Assembly (NCBI GenBank): GCA_003573975.1
Contig: AP018533.1
Span: forward strand, 186,001 to 250,000
Length of the DNA: 64,000 nt
Reading direction: 5' to 3'
DNA from: Clostridiales bacterium CCNA10
GTDB taxonomy: Bacteria > Bacillota > Clostridia > Oscillospirales > Oscillospiraceae
Shown: piece after piece, positions 51,131 through 59,101 of the stretch
How positions within the stretch are numbered: position 1 is the first letter of the stretch
How the letters are laid out: the number at the start of each line of letters is the position of its first letter
Program-made: the position numbers and the translations under genes
Notes under the pieces: generated by a model
Told to the model about the DNA's origin: nothing
The model's input: the letters and a program-made list of their open reading frames with translations, nothing else
The model's database searches: none

Positions 51131-51176
51131 TCTCCTAAGCGACAGGCCACTGGTTCGAACCCAGCCGGGGGTGCCA
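51131..51176 (+). repeat. attachment site: 3' part of tRNA-Arg(CCT)
   Basis: TCTCCTAAGC (anticodon loop with CCT), then GGTTCGAAC and CCGGGGGTGCCA reproduce the 3' half of tRNA-Arg(CCT) including CCA. The 5' half is absent: the bases before 51131 do not form the D arm or acceptor strand, and one T-stem pair is mismatched. So this is an att copy, not a working tRNA. It lies between the parA end of the left ICE and the integrase of the right element, suggesting tandem insertion of two elements at one tRNA site. Confidence 0.75.
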
Positions 51177-51182
51177 AAAATG

Positions 51183-51225
51183 ACCGCTGTAAGCCGTTTT
51201 TCGATGGTTTACAGCGGTTTTTTGT
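51183..51225 (+). terminator. terminator after the tRNA fragment
   Basis: ACCGCTGTAA (51183-51192) pairs with TTACAGCGGT (51209-51218), then TTTTTTG. Probably the ancestral tRNA terminator carried along with the att site. Between it and the integrase end only the integrase extension (to 51366) is seen. Confidence 0.72.
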
Positions 51226-51434
51226 TATCGTTTCTTCGGAGTATTCTTGCCGCTCCGCTGGAACGATTTTATACATTTTCCGCTGTATGCCTGCTAATTG
51301 GCTTCGAACTATTTTTCCGGCCTTGCTAATAAAAAACGCCGATTTGCTAATACGATTTTCCCGCCCTATTTTTCGGATGGGGCCGACGCCAGCAATGCAG
51401 CCAGTGTGTTGGCCAGTTCCGGCGACTTGCGAAG

Positions 51435-52760
51435 CTATTCCACCAGGGCCTCCAAATCCAATGTGGCGGGAGCCGATTCCTTTGGTTCTTCCGGGGGACG
51501 AACCGAACGCAGATCAGGATTGGCATAGAAGGCGCTCTCAAACTTCTGGGCGTTGATCTTCCGATCCTCGTCCAGAATGTGGGCATACACGCTGGTGATC
51601 ATGTCGATCTGAGCGTGGCCCGTATCACCCTGGGTGGCCTTCAGGTCGCCGTGGTTCAGCTTCAGCTTATAGGTGGTGCTGGAATGGCGGAGGGAGTGAA
51701 AAACCACTTTAGGCAACCCTGCCTTCTCCCGCAGCTTCTCAAATGACTTCAGGATGATACGGTCCTCACAGGGGCGACCATTGGCCAGCGCCACCACCAA
51801 ATCGTAGTCCTGATACTCGTCGCGGAGCAGCGCCCGCAGCTCGCCTTGCGCGGATTTCCATTCCCGCAGGATATAAGCCAGAGTCTTAGGCAGCCACACC
51901 TTGCGGATACTGGAATCGGTCTTGGGCTTTTTCAAAATGATCCTGGTGCTGGTGTTGGGAAACAGAGGCGTGAACACATGGTAGATGTCCTTTTGCCCCA
52001 GCATCTCAATAGCCCGCTTGGAGGCCCGCGCCAGTTCCTTATCGATGTAGACATAGGCGTTGTCATCGGCAATATTTTCATCGGAGATGTGGACATTGCT
52101 CCAGGTCAGTCCCAGAATCTCACCCATGCGCAGCGAACAGGCAAAGGCAAGGTTCATTGCCACATAGAGTTTGCTGTCCGTACACTGGTCCAGGGCGGTG
52201 CGGATCATATCGGCAGTCCAGATGTCCCGCTTTTTGTATTCCACTTTGGGCAGCACCACATTGTCAAAGGGGTTCTTGGCAACCAGCTCCCAACGAACCG
52301 CCTGCTTGAAGGCACAGCGGAGAAGTTTGATGATCTTCTCGATGGTGGCGTTGGTGACAAACTCCGTTTTGGCGTGGTGCGTCCTGGTATTCACCGCAGG
52401 GGTTTTCTGCAAAGTCTGGATGTACTTGTCCACCACCCGCGTGGTGATGTCCTGCACCTTCATGTCCCCGATGATGGGGTTGATGTAGTTGGCAATCAGC
52501 GAGTTTTGGCTGTCGTACATGGACACGCCCCACCGCTTTTCGCCGTAGAGGGAAACAAAGTCGGACAGGAACTCCGCAATATTCTGATTGGTGGGTGGAA
52601 GAAAGGAGTTGGAGCTTTTCTGACTCTCGATCTCTGCCTTGCGCTTCAATGCCTCCTGGTAGGAAGTGCGGGTTTCCCATTTCTGCTTGGTCTCGCCGTT
52701 CTCGTCCACATAGGTGTAGACGATGGAATAGTTTTTCTTTCTTTTGATAATGGATGCCAT
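51435..52760 (-). CDS. int: tyrosine integrase of the second element
   Basis: 441 residues. AP2-like N-terminus (SIVYTYVDENGETKQKWETR), SAM-like core-binding domain, then the catalytic set: R in ACSLRMGEIL, H-x-x-R in FHSLRHSSTT, GH in GDTGHAQ and the tyrosine in ITSVYAHILD. It would insert at the 3' end of tRNA-Arg(CCT). The reading frame stops at an amber TAG (51435-51437), but continues in frame for 22 sense codons (LRKSPELANTLAALLASAPSEK, listed here only in part: LRKSPELANTLA) to TAG 51366. The last turn of the protein has probably been lost by a CAG-to-TAG change. Confidence 0.9.
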   Translation of the reverse strand: MASIIKRKKNYSIVYTYVDENGETKQKWETRTSYQEALKRKAEIESQKSSNSFLPPTNQNIAEFLSDFVSLYGEKRWGVSMYDSQNSLIANYINPIIGDMKVQDITTRVVDKYIQTLQKTPAVNTRTHHAKTEFVTNATIEKIIKLLRCAFKQAVRWELVAKNPFDNVVLPKVEYKKRDIWTADMIRTALDQCTDSKLYVAMNLAFACSLRMGEILGLTWSNVHISDENIADDNAYVYIDKELARASKRAIEMLGQKDIYHVFTPLFPNTSTRIILKKPKTDSSIRKVWLPKTLAYILREWKSAQGELRALLRDEYQDYDLVVALANGRPCEDRIILKSFEKLREKAGLPKVVFHSLRHSSTTYKLKLNHGDLKATQGDTGHAQIDMITSVYAHILDEDRKINAQKFESAFYANPDLRSVRPPEEPKESAPATLDLEALVE

Positions 52761-52781
52761 AACGAACCTTCCTTTCTTGTG

Positions 52782-53018
52782 TCACAGGTCAAGTGACTCC
52801 AGCCAGTGGTCGAACGACCGCTTGGAAATCCGTATGGCGTTGCCAATTCGTACGCTTTTGAAAAGGCCCTCCTGCACAAGGCGGTATGCTTGTGTCCGGC
52901 TGACGCCTAATATCCGGGCAATCTCATTGACCGTATAAGTTCGGCACTCCAAAGGCCTTCTCTCCGTACCGTTCTGAATTTCTGACACAGCAGCCTCCTT
53001 TCCAGTCAGAAACGGCAC
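52782..53018 (-). CDS. xis: excisionase (MerR-like HTH)
   Basis: 78 residues. TYTVNEIARILGVSRTQAYR, then LVQEGLFKSVRIGNAIRISK is the winged-helix excisionase pattern of helix_turn_helix_17 type. It lies 21 bases upstream of the integrase in the same orientation, as in Tn916-like elements, and directs excision over integration. Confidence 0.85.
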   Translation of the reverse strand: MPFLTGKEAAVSEIQNGTERRPLECRTYTVNEIARILGVSRTQAYRLVQEGLFKSVRIGNAIRISKRSFDHWLESLDL

Positions 53019-53516
53019 GCAAAAGGGTGTTCATTCATAACTTCCACCCTCATTGTACCGCGCCGTTTCGGGTTTGTCTGCTGCTAATGGAAAGTTTACG
53101 AATTATCCGTAAACAGAAAAGCAGAAGATTTATCTGAAAATAAAAAAGGCAAAAAACGGATGGCTGCTGGCCGCAGCTCCACGGGAATCTCACCCCGGCC
53201 CATACTGATGGGTGCGCCGCGCAATGCTTTGAGGGCGTTCAACGCGGGAGTCTCATTGTCCTGTCTGTGCATCCTCGCCCACAGGCTGCCACACCTGTTT
53301 CGCGGCCTGGTTTTGTCGCTCACCTGTTTGGTAGGGGTCCCGTCCTGCGGACTTGCAACAGGGTCTTGGCGCACCGGCCGACCGGCTCCACACAGGCAGA
53401 TCGTATCCGTCTGCCTTATGCTGCCCGAAGGCTTTCTTTGTCAAGGTGGGTTCAGTCCCCGGCATTGGCAAAAGAGGAAAGGGTAAGCCGATTGCATTCT
53501 GCCAGGGCTGAAAGGA
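53019..53516. other. about 500 bases without a recognisable gene
   Basis: Overlapping frames on both strands have poor composition and no ribosome sites. An AT-rich stretch (53085-53160) carries the near-palindrome TTTACGAATTATCCGTAAA (53095-53113), which could be an xis/int regulatory or integrase arm site. The rest, GC-rich, resembles decayed coding DNA; nothing was recognised. Confidence 0.35.
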
Positions 53517-53750
53517 TTAGGCGCGCATCACGGCCCGGATCAGTCGGATTTCCAGACAGCGCTTCATGTGGGTATCCACGCACACATGAGGCGTTCCGTC
53601 CTTGTCATAGAGGGTACGGGTACACAGGCGGCTCATATAGTCGTCGTAGTACCGTAGCACTTGCTCCATGGCCTCGCTGTCACCACTGGAGGCCGCGTGG
53701 ATCACCCAAACGGGCGGCAGGTCCTTTCCCTTGTGGATGGGCTCTGTCAT
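53517..53750 (-). CDS. HTH_16-type conjugative transposon regulator
   Basis: 77 residues. PVWVIHAASSGDSEAMEQVL, then YYDDYMSRLCTRTLYD and DTHMKRCLEIRLIRAV is the short helix-turn-helix protein encoded next to the sigma factor in Tn916-like elements. Acts presumably in control of excision and transfer. Follows the sigma factor gene by 5 bases. Confidence 0.8.
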   Translation of the reverse strand: MTEPIHKGKDLPPVWVIHAASSGDSEAMEQVLRYYDDYMSRLCTRTLYDKDGTPHVCVDTHMKRCLEIRLIRAVMRA

Positions 53751-53755
53751 CTTCC

Positions 53756-54187
53756 TCAGCCTCCTTTCGGCATCAGCGCCGACAATGCTTCGCGCAGCTC
53801 CTGCAGCGCCTTTGTCCGGTGCCGCTGAACGGCGCTCCGGGACATCCCAACGAGATTGCCAATCTCAACGTCTGCCAGGTCCAGAGTGCAGTGCAAAATC
53901 AAAATGCTCTGCTCCATCTGCGGCAAAGTGGCAAAAGCCTCGGCCACAAGCTCGTTGTCGATATGTAGATCGTAGCCATGCGACGAGAACACAATGCTGT
54001 CGCTTGGGTAACGATCCATGACGCAGAGCTTGTCCAGCTCCGCCTGGGACAAGTCGCTAAAGAAAGCTTCACGCTCTCTTTGGCGTTTCATGTTCCGTAG
54101 GTAGGCTCTGGCCTCGTTTCGCAATACCTTCTTGCAAAAAGCATCGAACCGGCATTGCTCGCCATAGTCGCGGGGGTTAGATTCCAT
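53756..54187 (-). CDS. ECF-like sigma factor of conjugative transposon type
   Basis: 143 residues from ATG 54187, after GGGGGTGAAACTG. A region 2-like N-terminus (CRFDAFCKKVLRNEARAYLR) and region 4 HTH (VEIGNLVGMSRSAVQRHRTK). Similar to the orf8-type sigma factors of Tn916-like elements that switch on int/xis. Forms a unit with the HTH_16 gene downstream. Confidence 0.82.
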   Translation of the reverse strand: MESNPRDYGEQCRFDAFCKKVLRNEARAYLRNMKRQREREAFFSDLSQAELDKLCVMDRYPSDSIVFSSHGYDLHIDNELVAEAFATLPQMEQSILILHCTLDLADVEIGNLVGMSRSAVQRHRTKALQELREALSALMPKGG

Positions 54188-54400
54188 CAGTTTCACCCCC
54201 TTTCCATGGGGGGATCAGGTGGTTCTCTCCCTTTCCGCTACTACCAATCCTGCGGGAGCGTGTTCTGCCCGCTAAACGCCTCCTTTTTGAAGAAAATTTG
54301 AGAAAAGCAACGGTCAGCCAGCCCGACCGCAGGAAACGACAAAAAGCGCCCGGCAGGTCACAGACCCACCGGGCACAATGGAAAATGATATGAAGTTTAT

Positions 54401-54511
54401 TTACATGGTATAGTTCATACTCATAGCCGAACCTGTCCGCCAAATGGAACGGGCTTTTTTTGAGTGGCTAGCCCTTGTCAGATCAGGCGGGGATAGTATC
54501 CGGCGCATCAT
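54401..54511 (-). CDS. possible 36-residue ORF
   Basis: MMRRILSPPDLTRASHSKKA and onwards, with AAAGGAGG before ATG 54511. Basic, not recognised. The surrounding 54197-54712 gap also holds GCCCGG/CCGGGC and ACGGCGG/CCGCCGT hairpins (54345-54377, 54562-54586) and otherwise looks non-coding. Confidence 0.3.
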   Translation of the reverse strand: MMRRILSPPDLTRASHSKKARSIWRTGSAMSMNYTM

Positions 54512-54679
54512 GGCGGCATCCTCCTTTTATGCCGCCGTGCGAGCTGTCTGGACAAAGAAAAACGGCGGCTCGAATCGAACCGCCGTGAATCAAGTGCTTT
54601 TTTGCGCACAGAAAGCCGTCTGCTCCGCGGCGGTTTTTTTCTTTTCTGCCGCCGGGCAGATCATAGAGGATATAAAAAC

Positions 54680-54723
54680 AGAGCCGATAACCTACGAGGT
54701 TTTCCCTCAGTGTTATCGGCTCT
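54680..54723 (-). terminator. terminator of the MATE-PadR-YjdF-KTR operon
   Basis: AGAGCCGATAAC (54680-54691) pairs with GTTATCGGCTCT (54712-54723), followed on the minus strand by TGTTTTTAT. The stem includes the stop region of the KTR gene. Confidence 0.8.
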
Positions 54724-54898
54724 GCGTCTTAGCGTCTGGCTCTTGGATGATGGATAGATTCAGTTGTCTTACCGCAATCAAGGTTTCATGCTTACATTTT
54801 GGGCAATACAGCGGAAAGTTTTCCAGGACTGTATCAGCGCGGATTTTCAATCGCGTTTTGCTGCCGCAAAAGGGGCATAAAATCCATTCTATCTTCAT
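54713..54898 (-). CDS. cysteine-rich KTR protein
   Basis: 61 residues from ATG 54898. ILCPFCGSKTRLKIRADT, then YCPKCKHETLI: a zinc ribbon with the KTR signature of a small family common in resistance and efflux cassettes of clostridial and streptococcal mobile elements. Function unknown. Follows yjdF by one base. Confidence 0.85.
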   Translation of the reverse strand: MKIEWILCPFCGSKTRLKIRADTVLENFPLYCPKCKHETLIAVRQLNLSIIQEPDAKTQSR

Positions 54899-54899
54899 G

Positions 54900-55322
54900 T
54901 TATCTTCCTCTGTGCTTGGCTTTCTTCTTTTCCTGCCGTATGGCAAACTGGCGGTCTTTCTCCGCCTCTTTCTGCTCACGGCTCTTGGTTTGTCGTTCCA
55001 GCTTACATTGCTCATGCTGGAGTTTCAACGCCTGCTGCGCCTTTGTTCCAATGCCTTTATCCTGCAGTTGGCTTTGAATTTCGCGCTGCATACGTTTGGG
55101 ATTGATTTTTCGCTCCATGGCTACTTCGGCCTGGATTGGGGGACTAAATTTCAACTTGTGCCAATTCTTCAGCAGAAACTCATAGACCTCGTAATCTTTG
55201 GGCTCTGAGCCAAAAGTGATTCTGCATACCTCGTACTTACCGTTATCCGTTCTTTCATATAGACCGATCCAAAACGGAGCTTCGAACAGGATGGTCAAAT
55301 TGCTTTGGGGGCCTGTACTCAT
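54900..55322 (-). CDS. YjdF-family (DUF2992) protein
   Basis: 140 residues. LTILFEAPFWIGLYERTDNG, then CRITFGSEPKDYEVYEFLLK and a charged coiled-coil tail. YjdF genes elsewhere are controlled by a riboswitch for azaaromatic compounds and are linked with drug efflux, which suits the MATE gene here. No riboswitch is visible; control seems to be by PadR instead. Starts as ATGA on the padR stop. Confidence 0.82.
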   Translation of the reverse strand: MSTGPQSNLTILFEAPFWIGLYERTDNGKYEVCRITFGSEPKDYEVYEFLLKNWHKLKFSPPIQAEVAMERKINPKRMQREIQSQLQDKGIGTKAQQALKLQHEQCKLERQTKSREQKEAEKDRQFAIRQEKKKAKHRGR

Positions 55323-55843
55323 TCTTCTAAGAACTGCCCTTCAAAGTGATCCAGCCATTCCAGAAGGGCTCGATAGAGAAGCTGTTGCTGCTCAAAAATC
55401 GTTCTCCCAACCAAAGGAATGTCTGCAAATTCCCGCGCATAGCCCTCGTTCGATTCAGCCGAGGACTGTATGCTCCGGCGCAAAGCCGAAACCAGCTCCA
55501 ACGCTTCGGCTTTGTCCATCTTGTTCAAATTGGTAATGACCACATTGAAATCGAACAACAGGGGCACCGGGCCAGCGGCGCAAGAGGCCATCAGCTCCTT
55601 GAAATACGCTCTGCCCTGATCGGTAATAGAATAGATGGCCTTATCCGCAAACTTATCGCCCTTTACAATATCGCTTTGCAGATACCCTTTCTCGCTCAAC
55701 TGAAGGACCTTACGATAAATAGAAGGTACGCTTATTTTTGTCCAGCGAGAAAAATGGTGGTACTCCACATCCTTTTGAATGTCATAGGCACTTTGCGGTT
55801 TCTCCAATACAATACCGAGTATGACTAAATCTATTGACGACAT
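55319..55843 (-). CDS. PadR-family regulator 1
   Basis: 174 residues from ATG 55843, after GGAGGTGGCGTT. MSSIDLVILGIVLEKPQSAY, DIQKDVEYHHFSRWTKISVP and SIYRKVLQLSEKGYLQSDIV form the PadR winged helix; a C-terminal dimerisation coiled coil follows. A paralogue of the regulator at 57482. Its own promoter (55873-55901) overlaps two palindromes, which suggests autorepression relieved by a drug-like ligand. Confidence 0.88.
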   Translation of the reverse strand: MSSIDLVILGIVLEKPQSAYDIQKDVEYHHFSRWTKISVPSIYRKVLQLSEKGYLQSDIVKGDKFADKAIYSITDQGRAYFKELMASCAAGPVPLLFDFNVVITNLNKMDKAEALELVSALRRSIQSSAESNEGYAREFADIPLVGRTIFEQQQLLYRALLEWLDHFEGQFLEE

Positions 55844-55862
55844 AACGCCACCTCCAATTTTT

Positions 55863-55901
55863 ACTATTAACAATAGTACTATTGACAATAGCAAAAGTCA
55901 A
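55863..55901 (-). promoter_or_regulatory. padR1 promoter with two operators
   Basis: Minus strand: -35 TTGACT (55896-55901), 17 bases, -10 TACTAT (55873-55878). The perfect palindromes CTATTGTCAATAG (55879-55891) and ACTATTGTTAATAGT (55863-55877) cover the spacer, the -10 and the bases after it. Confidence 0.7.
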
Positions 55902-55911
55902 GGGGTGTAGC

Positions 55912-57288
55912 TTACATTTCCGAATTGGACATAATCTGTTTTTCAGCCCTGGATAATTCCCGATGAAGGTGCAACGCCATAACCACAGTGATTACTACGG
56001 AAATTACATCTGCGATGGGTTGAGCATATAGGATTCCGTTCATTCCCCATACCATAGGCAGCAGCAAAATGACAGGAATAAAGCAGATGCCTTGTCTACA
56101 TGCTCCCAAAAAGAAACCTGCCGCCCCTTTGCCCAAGGCAAGGAACAAAGAGGAGTAAACCGTGTAGAAACCAAAAAGAATGAATGTGATCCCATTTGCA
56201 AACAGTGATTTTTGACCCGCTAAAACCATTTGAGTATCTCCCTCAGTAAATTGAGAGATAATCTGCGTAGAAAAAACGGCCATGACTAAGCCCACGACTA
56301 AACAGAAACTTGTAGACCAAATGATTGAGGTTTTGATTGCTTCGCGCAGGCGATCAAACTGCTTCGCCCCATAGCTGAATCCGGCAATAGGCTGAAACCC
56401 TTTCAGAAATCCAAAGACAACAAGCGTTCCCATAGAAGTAATTCGCGTGACTGCCCCCATGCCTGCAATGACCGAATCGCCATAATCACCGGATGCACGG
56501 TTGATCAGCGCAATCGAAAGACTTGTCAGCAGTTGGAACACTAAAGTGGGAATTCCAATTTTCAAAATTTCCGCCATCATTTGTCCCGTAGGAGAAAACA
56601 CTTTTACACTGAAGGAAAATGCGCTTTTTTTGCGAAGAACATAGGTTAGATAAACAAGTGTGGATACCATTTGCGAAATTGCTGTGGCAATTGCTGCACC
56701 CGCTACCCCCATGTCCAAAGCGTAGATGAAAAGAGGATCCAATCCGATGTTCAATACGGCTCCCAGCAGCAAGGCGCACATGGTCGTCTTTGCGGCACCC
56801 TCGCTGCTTACAATGTTGTTCATTGTTACATTAAACACGTTGAAAATACAGGAGAGCACATAAATTCTTGCGTATGTCAGGGCATACGGCATAATTGTTT
56901 CTGTTGCGCCCAACATCGCCAAAATTGGTTTGAGGAAAATCGTAGAAAACAGAATGATAATGGCGCCAATCAGAATACTGCTATATAGTGCGGTGCTTGC
57001 CACCCTATTGGCGGTATCTTTATCTCCGCGCCCCAGTAGTCTTGACAGATAGGATGCGGCTCCGTTACCGAACATAAGGCCCAAACCAACCACAACTTGT
57101 CCCAAGGGAAACACGACGGAAATAGCACCCATTTGACTTTCGCCCAGGCCACCCACAAAATAGGCATCTACCAGATTATAGAGTGCATTGATCAACATCC
57201 CAATCATAATCGGTATGCCGAGAGCCATCAGAGCTTTGGGAATCGGCGCACTGCCCAAAAGCTCAAGTTTGTTGTTGCGTTCACTCAT
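55912..57288 (-). CDS. MATE-family multidrug efflux pump
   Basis: 458 residues, twelve predicted membrane helices in two halves. PKALMALGIPIMIGMLINAL YNLVDAYFVGG is the family start (given in two parts), with SYLSRLLGRGDKDTANRVAS and, in the second half, GFLKGFQPIAGFSYGAKQFD. Closest in layout to MepA-type pumps, which export cationic drugs against a sodium or proton gradient. Controlled by the divergent operator region at 57324-57437. The padR1-yjdF-KTR genes follow. Confidence 0.9.
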   Translation of the reverse strand: MSERNNKLELLGSAPIPKALMALGIPIMIGMLINALYNLVDAYFVGGLGESQMGAISVVFPLGQVVVGLGLMFGNGAASYLSRLLGRGDKDTANRVASTALYSSILIGAIIILFSTIFLKPILAMLGATETIMPYALTYARIYVLSCIFNVFNVTMNNIVSSEGAAKTTMCALLLGAVLNIGLDPLFIYALDMGVAGAAIATAISQMVSTLVYLTYVLRKKSAFSFSVKVFSPTGQMMAEILKIGIPTLVFQLLTSLSIALINRASGDYGDSVIAGMGAVTRITSMGTLVVFGFLKGFQPIAGFSYGAKQFDRLREAIKTSIIWSTSFCLVVGLVMAVFSTQIISQFTEGDTQMVLAGQKSLFANGITFILFGFYTVYSSLFLALGKGAAGFFLGACRQGICFIPVILLLPMVWGMNGILYAQPIADVISVVITVVMALHLHRELSRAEKQIMSNSEM

Positions 57289-57323
57289 TGTGGATACTTC
57301 CTCTCAAAAGAATAAATTACAGT

Positions 57324-57437
57324 AGTATAAATTATAGTATACTGCAACGACTATACTACTATAAATTATAGTAGTTGTCAAGGGAGTATCGCCCACTCTT
57401 GACAAAAACTACAAAATCCAATACTATAATTTATAGT
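57324..57437. promoter_or_regulatory. divergent promoters with three PadR-type operators
   Basis: Three copies of a 15-base palindrome: AGTATAAATTATAGT (57324-57338), ACTATAAATTATAGT within 57358-57372 (19-base version CTACTATAA...TATAGTAG), and ACTATAATTTATAGT (57423-57437). Plus-strand promoter: TTGACA (57399-57404), 17 bases, TACTAT overlapping the third copy. Minus-strand promoter: TTGACA (57376-57381), 17 bases, TAGTAT, with the second copy in its spacer. So one repressor, probably the gene at 57482, can close both directions. Confidence 0.75.
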
Positions 57438-57481
57438 GTTTCAATTCAAAATGCGCGCTGGAGCGGAAGGGTGTGATCCAC

Positions 57482-58003
57482 ATGGCTACCATTGATTTGA
57501 TTGTTCTTGGAATGTTAAAAAAAGAGCCGATGAGTGCCTATGATATACAGAAACTGGTGGAATACAGGAACATCTCTAAATGGGTAAAAATCAGCACTCC
57601 ATCTATCTATAAAAAGGCAATTCAGTTAGAAGAAAAAGGGCTAATCCAGGGCGAAGTTGTCAAAGAAGGCAAGATGCCGGAAAAGGCAATTTACTCTCTG
57701 ACCGAAGCTGGAGAATCTGAATTTGAACGGCTTATGTTTGAAATCTCTTCAAAGCCAATTAACATTTTCTTGGACTTCAATGCTGTTATTGTGAATCTGG
57801 ATTCTTTACCGGCCGAAAAGCAGCGAGCGTGCCTTGCAGAGATTCAGGAGAATATTGATACTTTGAAAGCTTACCTGGAGCAAAACATAAAAGAGAAGGA
57901 ACACGAACCCAGTATTCCGGCAACAGGTATGGCCGTATTACATCAGCAATATGTATTGGCAGAAGCAATCCAGACATGGATCAATTCTTTGACAAAACAA
58001 TAA
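57482..58003 (+). CDS. PadR-family regulator 2
   Basis: 173 residues from ATG 57482. MATIDLIVLGMLKKEPMSAY, DIQKLVEYRNISKWVKISTP and SIYKKAIQLEEKGLIQGEVV align along the whole length with padR1. Faces away from the MATE gene; the shared region carries three operators. Likely an autorepressor and MATE repressor. Ends in a strong terminator. Confidence 0.88.
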   Translation: MATIDLIVLGMLKKEPMSAYDIQKLVEYRNISKWVKISTPSIYKKAIQLEEKGLIQGEVVKEGKMPEKAIYSLTEAGESEFERLMFEISSKPINIFLDFNAVIVNLDSLPAEKQRACLAEIQENIDTLKAYLEQNIKEKEHEPSIPATGMAVLHQQYVLAEAIQTWINSLTKQ

Positions 58004-58010
58004 AATTACA

Positions 58011-58065
58011 AAAACAGGTCATCAGATTATAGTAGCATCTACAATCTGATGGCCTGTTTTCTTTT
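58011..58065 (+). terminator. terminator after padR2
   Basis: AAAACAGG(T)CATCAGATT pairs with AATCTGATGGCCTGTTTT (58043-58060), then CTTTTG. A long stem with an A-rich and a T-rich side, so possibly active both ways. Confidence 0.8.
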
Positions 58066-58158
58066 GTTTTAATATGAATTATAAAATGTAATTTATACGC
58101 ATATAGCAACATTCCACAGGCAAAGTATGAAATATACAATGTAAGTGGGTGATGCAAT

Positions 58159-58527
58159 ATGGCGAACATCAAAGATTGCCCCGGTTTTGAAACTTTCGGT
58201 GCCGATGTAAAAGCCGCACGGAGCGCAAAGCATCTGTCGCGCAAGACATTGGCGGAGATCATCAACATCGACTCTAGGTATCTCGCAAATATCGAGAACG
58301 ATGCTACGATTCCCAGTCTGCCGGTTATCATACAGCTTATCAAAGTGTGCGGACTTCCCGTGGAACGGTACTTCAATCCAGAGATTATGCGGGAGGAAAG
58401 CGCACAGAGACAGCGTATCAGCCACAAACTGAAACTTTGTCCAGAGCAGTATTTGACCGTCATCGAAGGTGCGCTTGACGGGGCGCTGAAAACTGAAAAA
58501 TCAGCAGATGAAACGGAGGGTGTGTGA
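58159..58527 (+). CDS. XRE-family regulator
   Basis: 122 residues. FGADVKAARSAKHLSRKTLA, then EIINIDSRYLANIENDATIP and SLPVIIQLIKVCGLPVERYF is a Cro/C1 HTH of the type encoded before mobC-relaxase pairs in clostridial mobilizable elements. The C-terminal helix (LTVIEGALDGALKTEKSADE) may mediate dimerisation. Probably controls the mob operon. Confidence 0.82.
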   Translation: MANIKDCPGFETFGADVKAARSAKHLSRKTLAEIINIDSRYLANIENDATIPSLPVIIQLIKVCGLPVERYFNPEIMREESAQRQRISHKLKLCPEQYLTVIEGALDGALKTEKSADETEGV

Positions 58528-58551
58528 GCACCCTCTGTTTTCGTTTCTCCA

Positions 58552-58575
58552 GGGCGGCTCTGCCGCCCTTTTCTT
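58552..58575 (+). terminator. terminator after XRE gene
   Basis: GGGCGGC, loop TCT, GCCGCCC (58552-58568), then TTTTC. A second small stem, GAGGGTG/CACCCTC, precedes it at 58516-58535. Confidence 0.78.
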
Positions 58576-58658
58576 TTTGAAAAATCCGGGATTTTGCAGG
58601 CAGACGAAGGTGGTTCCGGCATTGTATTTACGGGGGGAAAGAGCGTAGAGCAAGCACA

Positions 58659-58678
58659 GCAAGTGTGGCCACACTTGC
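58659..58678. other. palindrome before mobC, candidate oriT of the second element
   Basis: GCAAGTGTGGCCACACTTGC is a perfect 20-base palindrome in the 190-base non-coding stretch ahead of mobC and the relaxase, the usual place of a MOBP oriT. A TTGGGAGACTCCCAA palindrome (58733-58741 region, arms TTGGGAG/CTCCCAA) follows. The nic site was not identified. Confidence 0.45.
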
Positions 58679-58771
58679 GAATTTTGGTTTTTGGGAACCC
58701 CTTACCCCTAAACACAAAATTGCTTGTTGGGAGACTCCCAAACCCTTATACAGAAAGGACGGTGTCGCCCT

Positions 58772-59101
58772 ATGGCAAATCGCAAACGTCCCATCATCCT
58801 GCGCTGTCCGGTGACGGCGGAAGAACGCAACCTAATTGAGCAGAAGATGGCCCAGCTCCAGACAAAGCGGATCGGCGCCTACCTGCGAAAGATGGCGATT
58901 GACGGATACATCATCCATGTGGACACCAGGGACATCAAGGAGATGAACAAGCTTCTGTCCGCCATTAGCCGGAACATCAATCAAATCGCCAAACGGGTCA
59001 ACGCCGGAGGACCTACCTATCAGGCCGACATGGAGGAAATCCGGGAAAGGCTGGATCAAATATGGCAGTTACAAAGACGCATCCTATTAAGTCAACGCTG
59101 A
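58772..59101 (+). CDS. mobC: MobC-like relaxosome protein 2
   Basis: 109 residues from ATG 58772, after AAAGGACGG. A ribbon-helix-helix start (PIILRCPVTAEERNLIEQKM), AYLRKMAIDGYIIHVD and a C-terminal helix (ISRNINQIAKRVNAGG). Related to the MobC at 11390. Overlaps the relaxase by 40 bases. Confidence 0.85.
   Translation: MANRKRPIILRCPVTAEERNLIEQKMAQLQTKRIGAYLRKMAIDGYIIHVDTRDIKEMNKLLSAISRNINQIAKRVNAGGPTYQADMEEIRERLDQIWQLQRRILLSQR

Larger units (their letters stand above)
7073..51176. mobile_element. Tn1549-like ICE, left end uncertain, carrying an inserted IME
   Basis: Gene content and order (ParAB, replication initiator, PcfB, VirD4, Maff2, VirB6, PrgI, VirB4, CHAP hydrolase, CD1107, DUF4315, TopB, ArdC, giant helicase, DUF3849, MobC, CD1845, relaxase) are those of the Tn1549/CTn2-type family of Clostridia. 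The right end is taken as the tRNA-Arg(CCT) 3' fragment at 51131-51176. No integrase for this element is visible at its left; the left boundary may be near the HTH gene at 7073 or beyond the window, in which case the immunity array is cargo. An 8.66-kb IME interrupts virD4. Confidence 0.75.
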
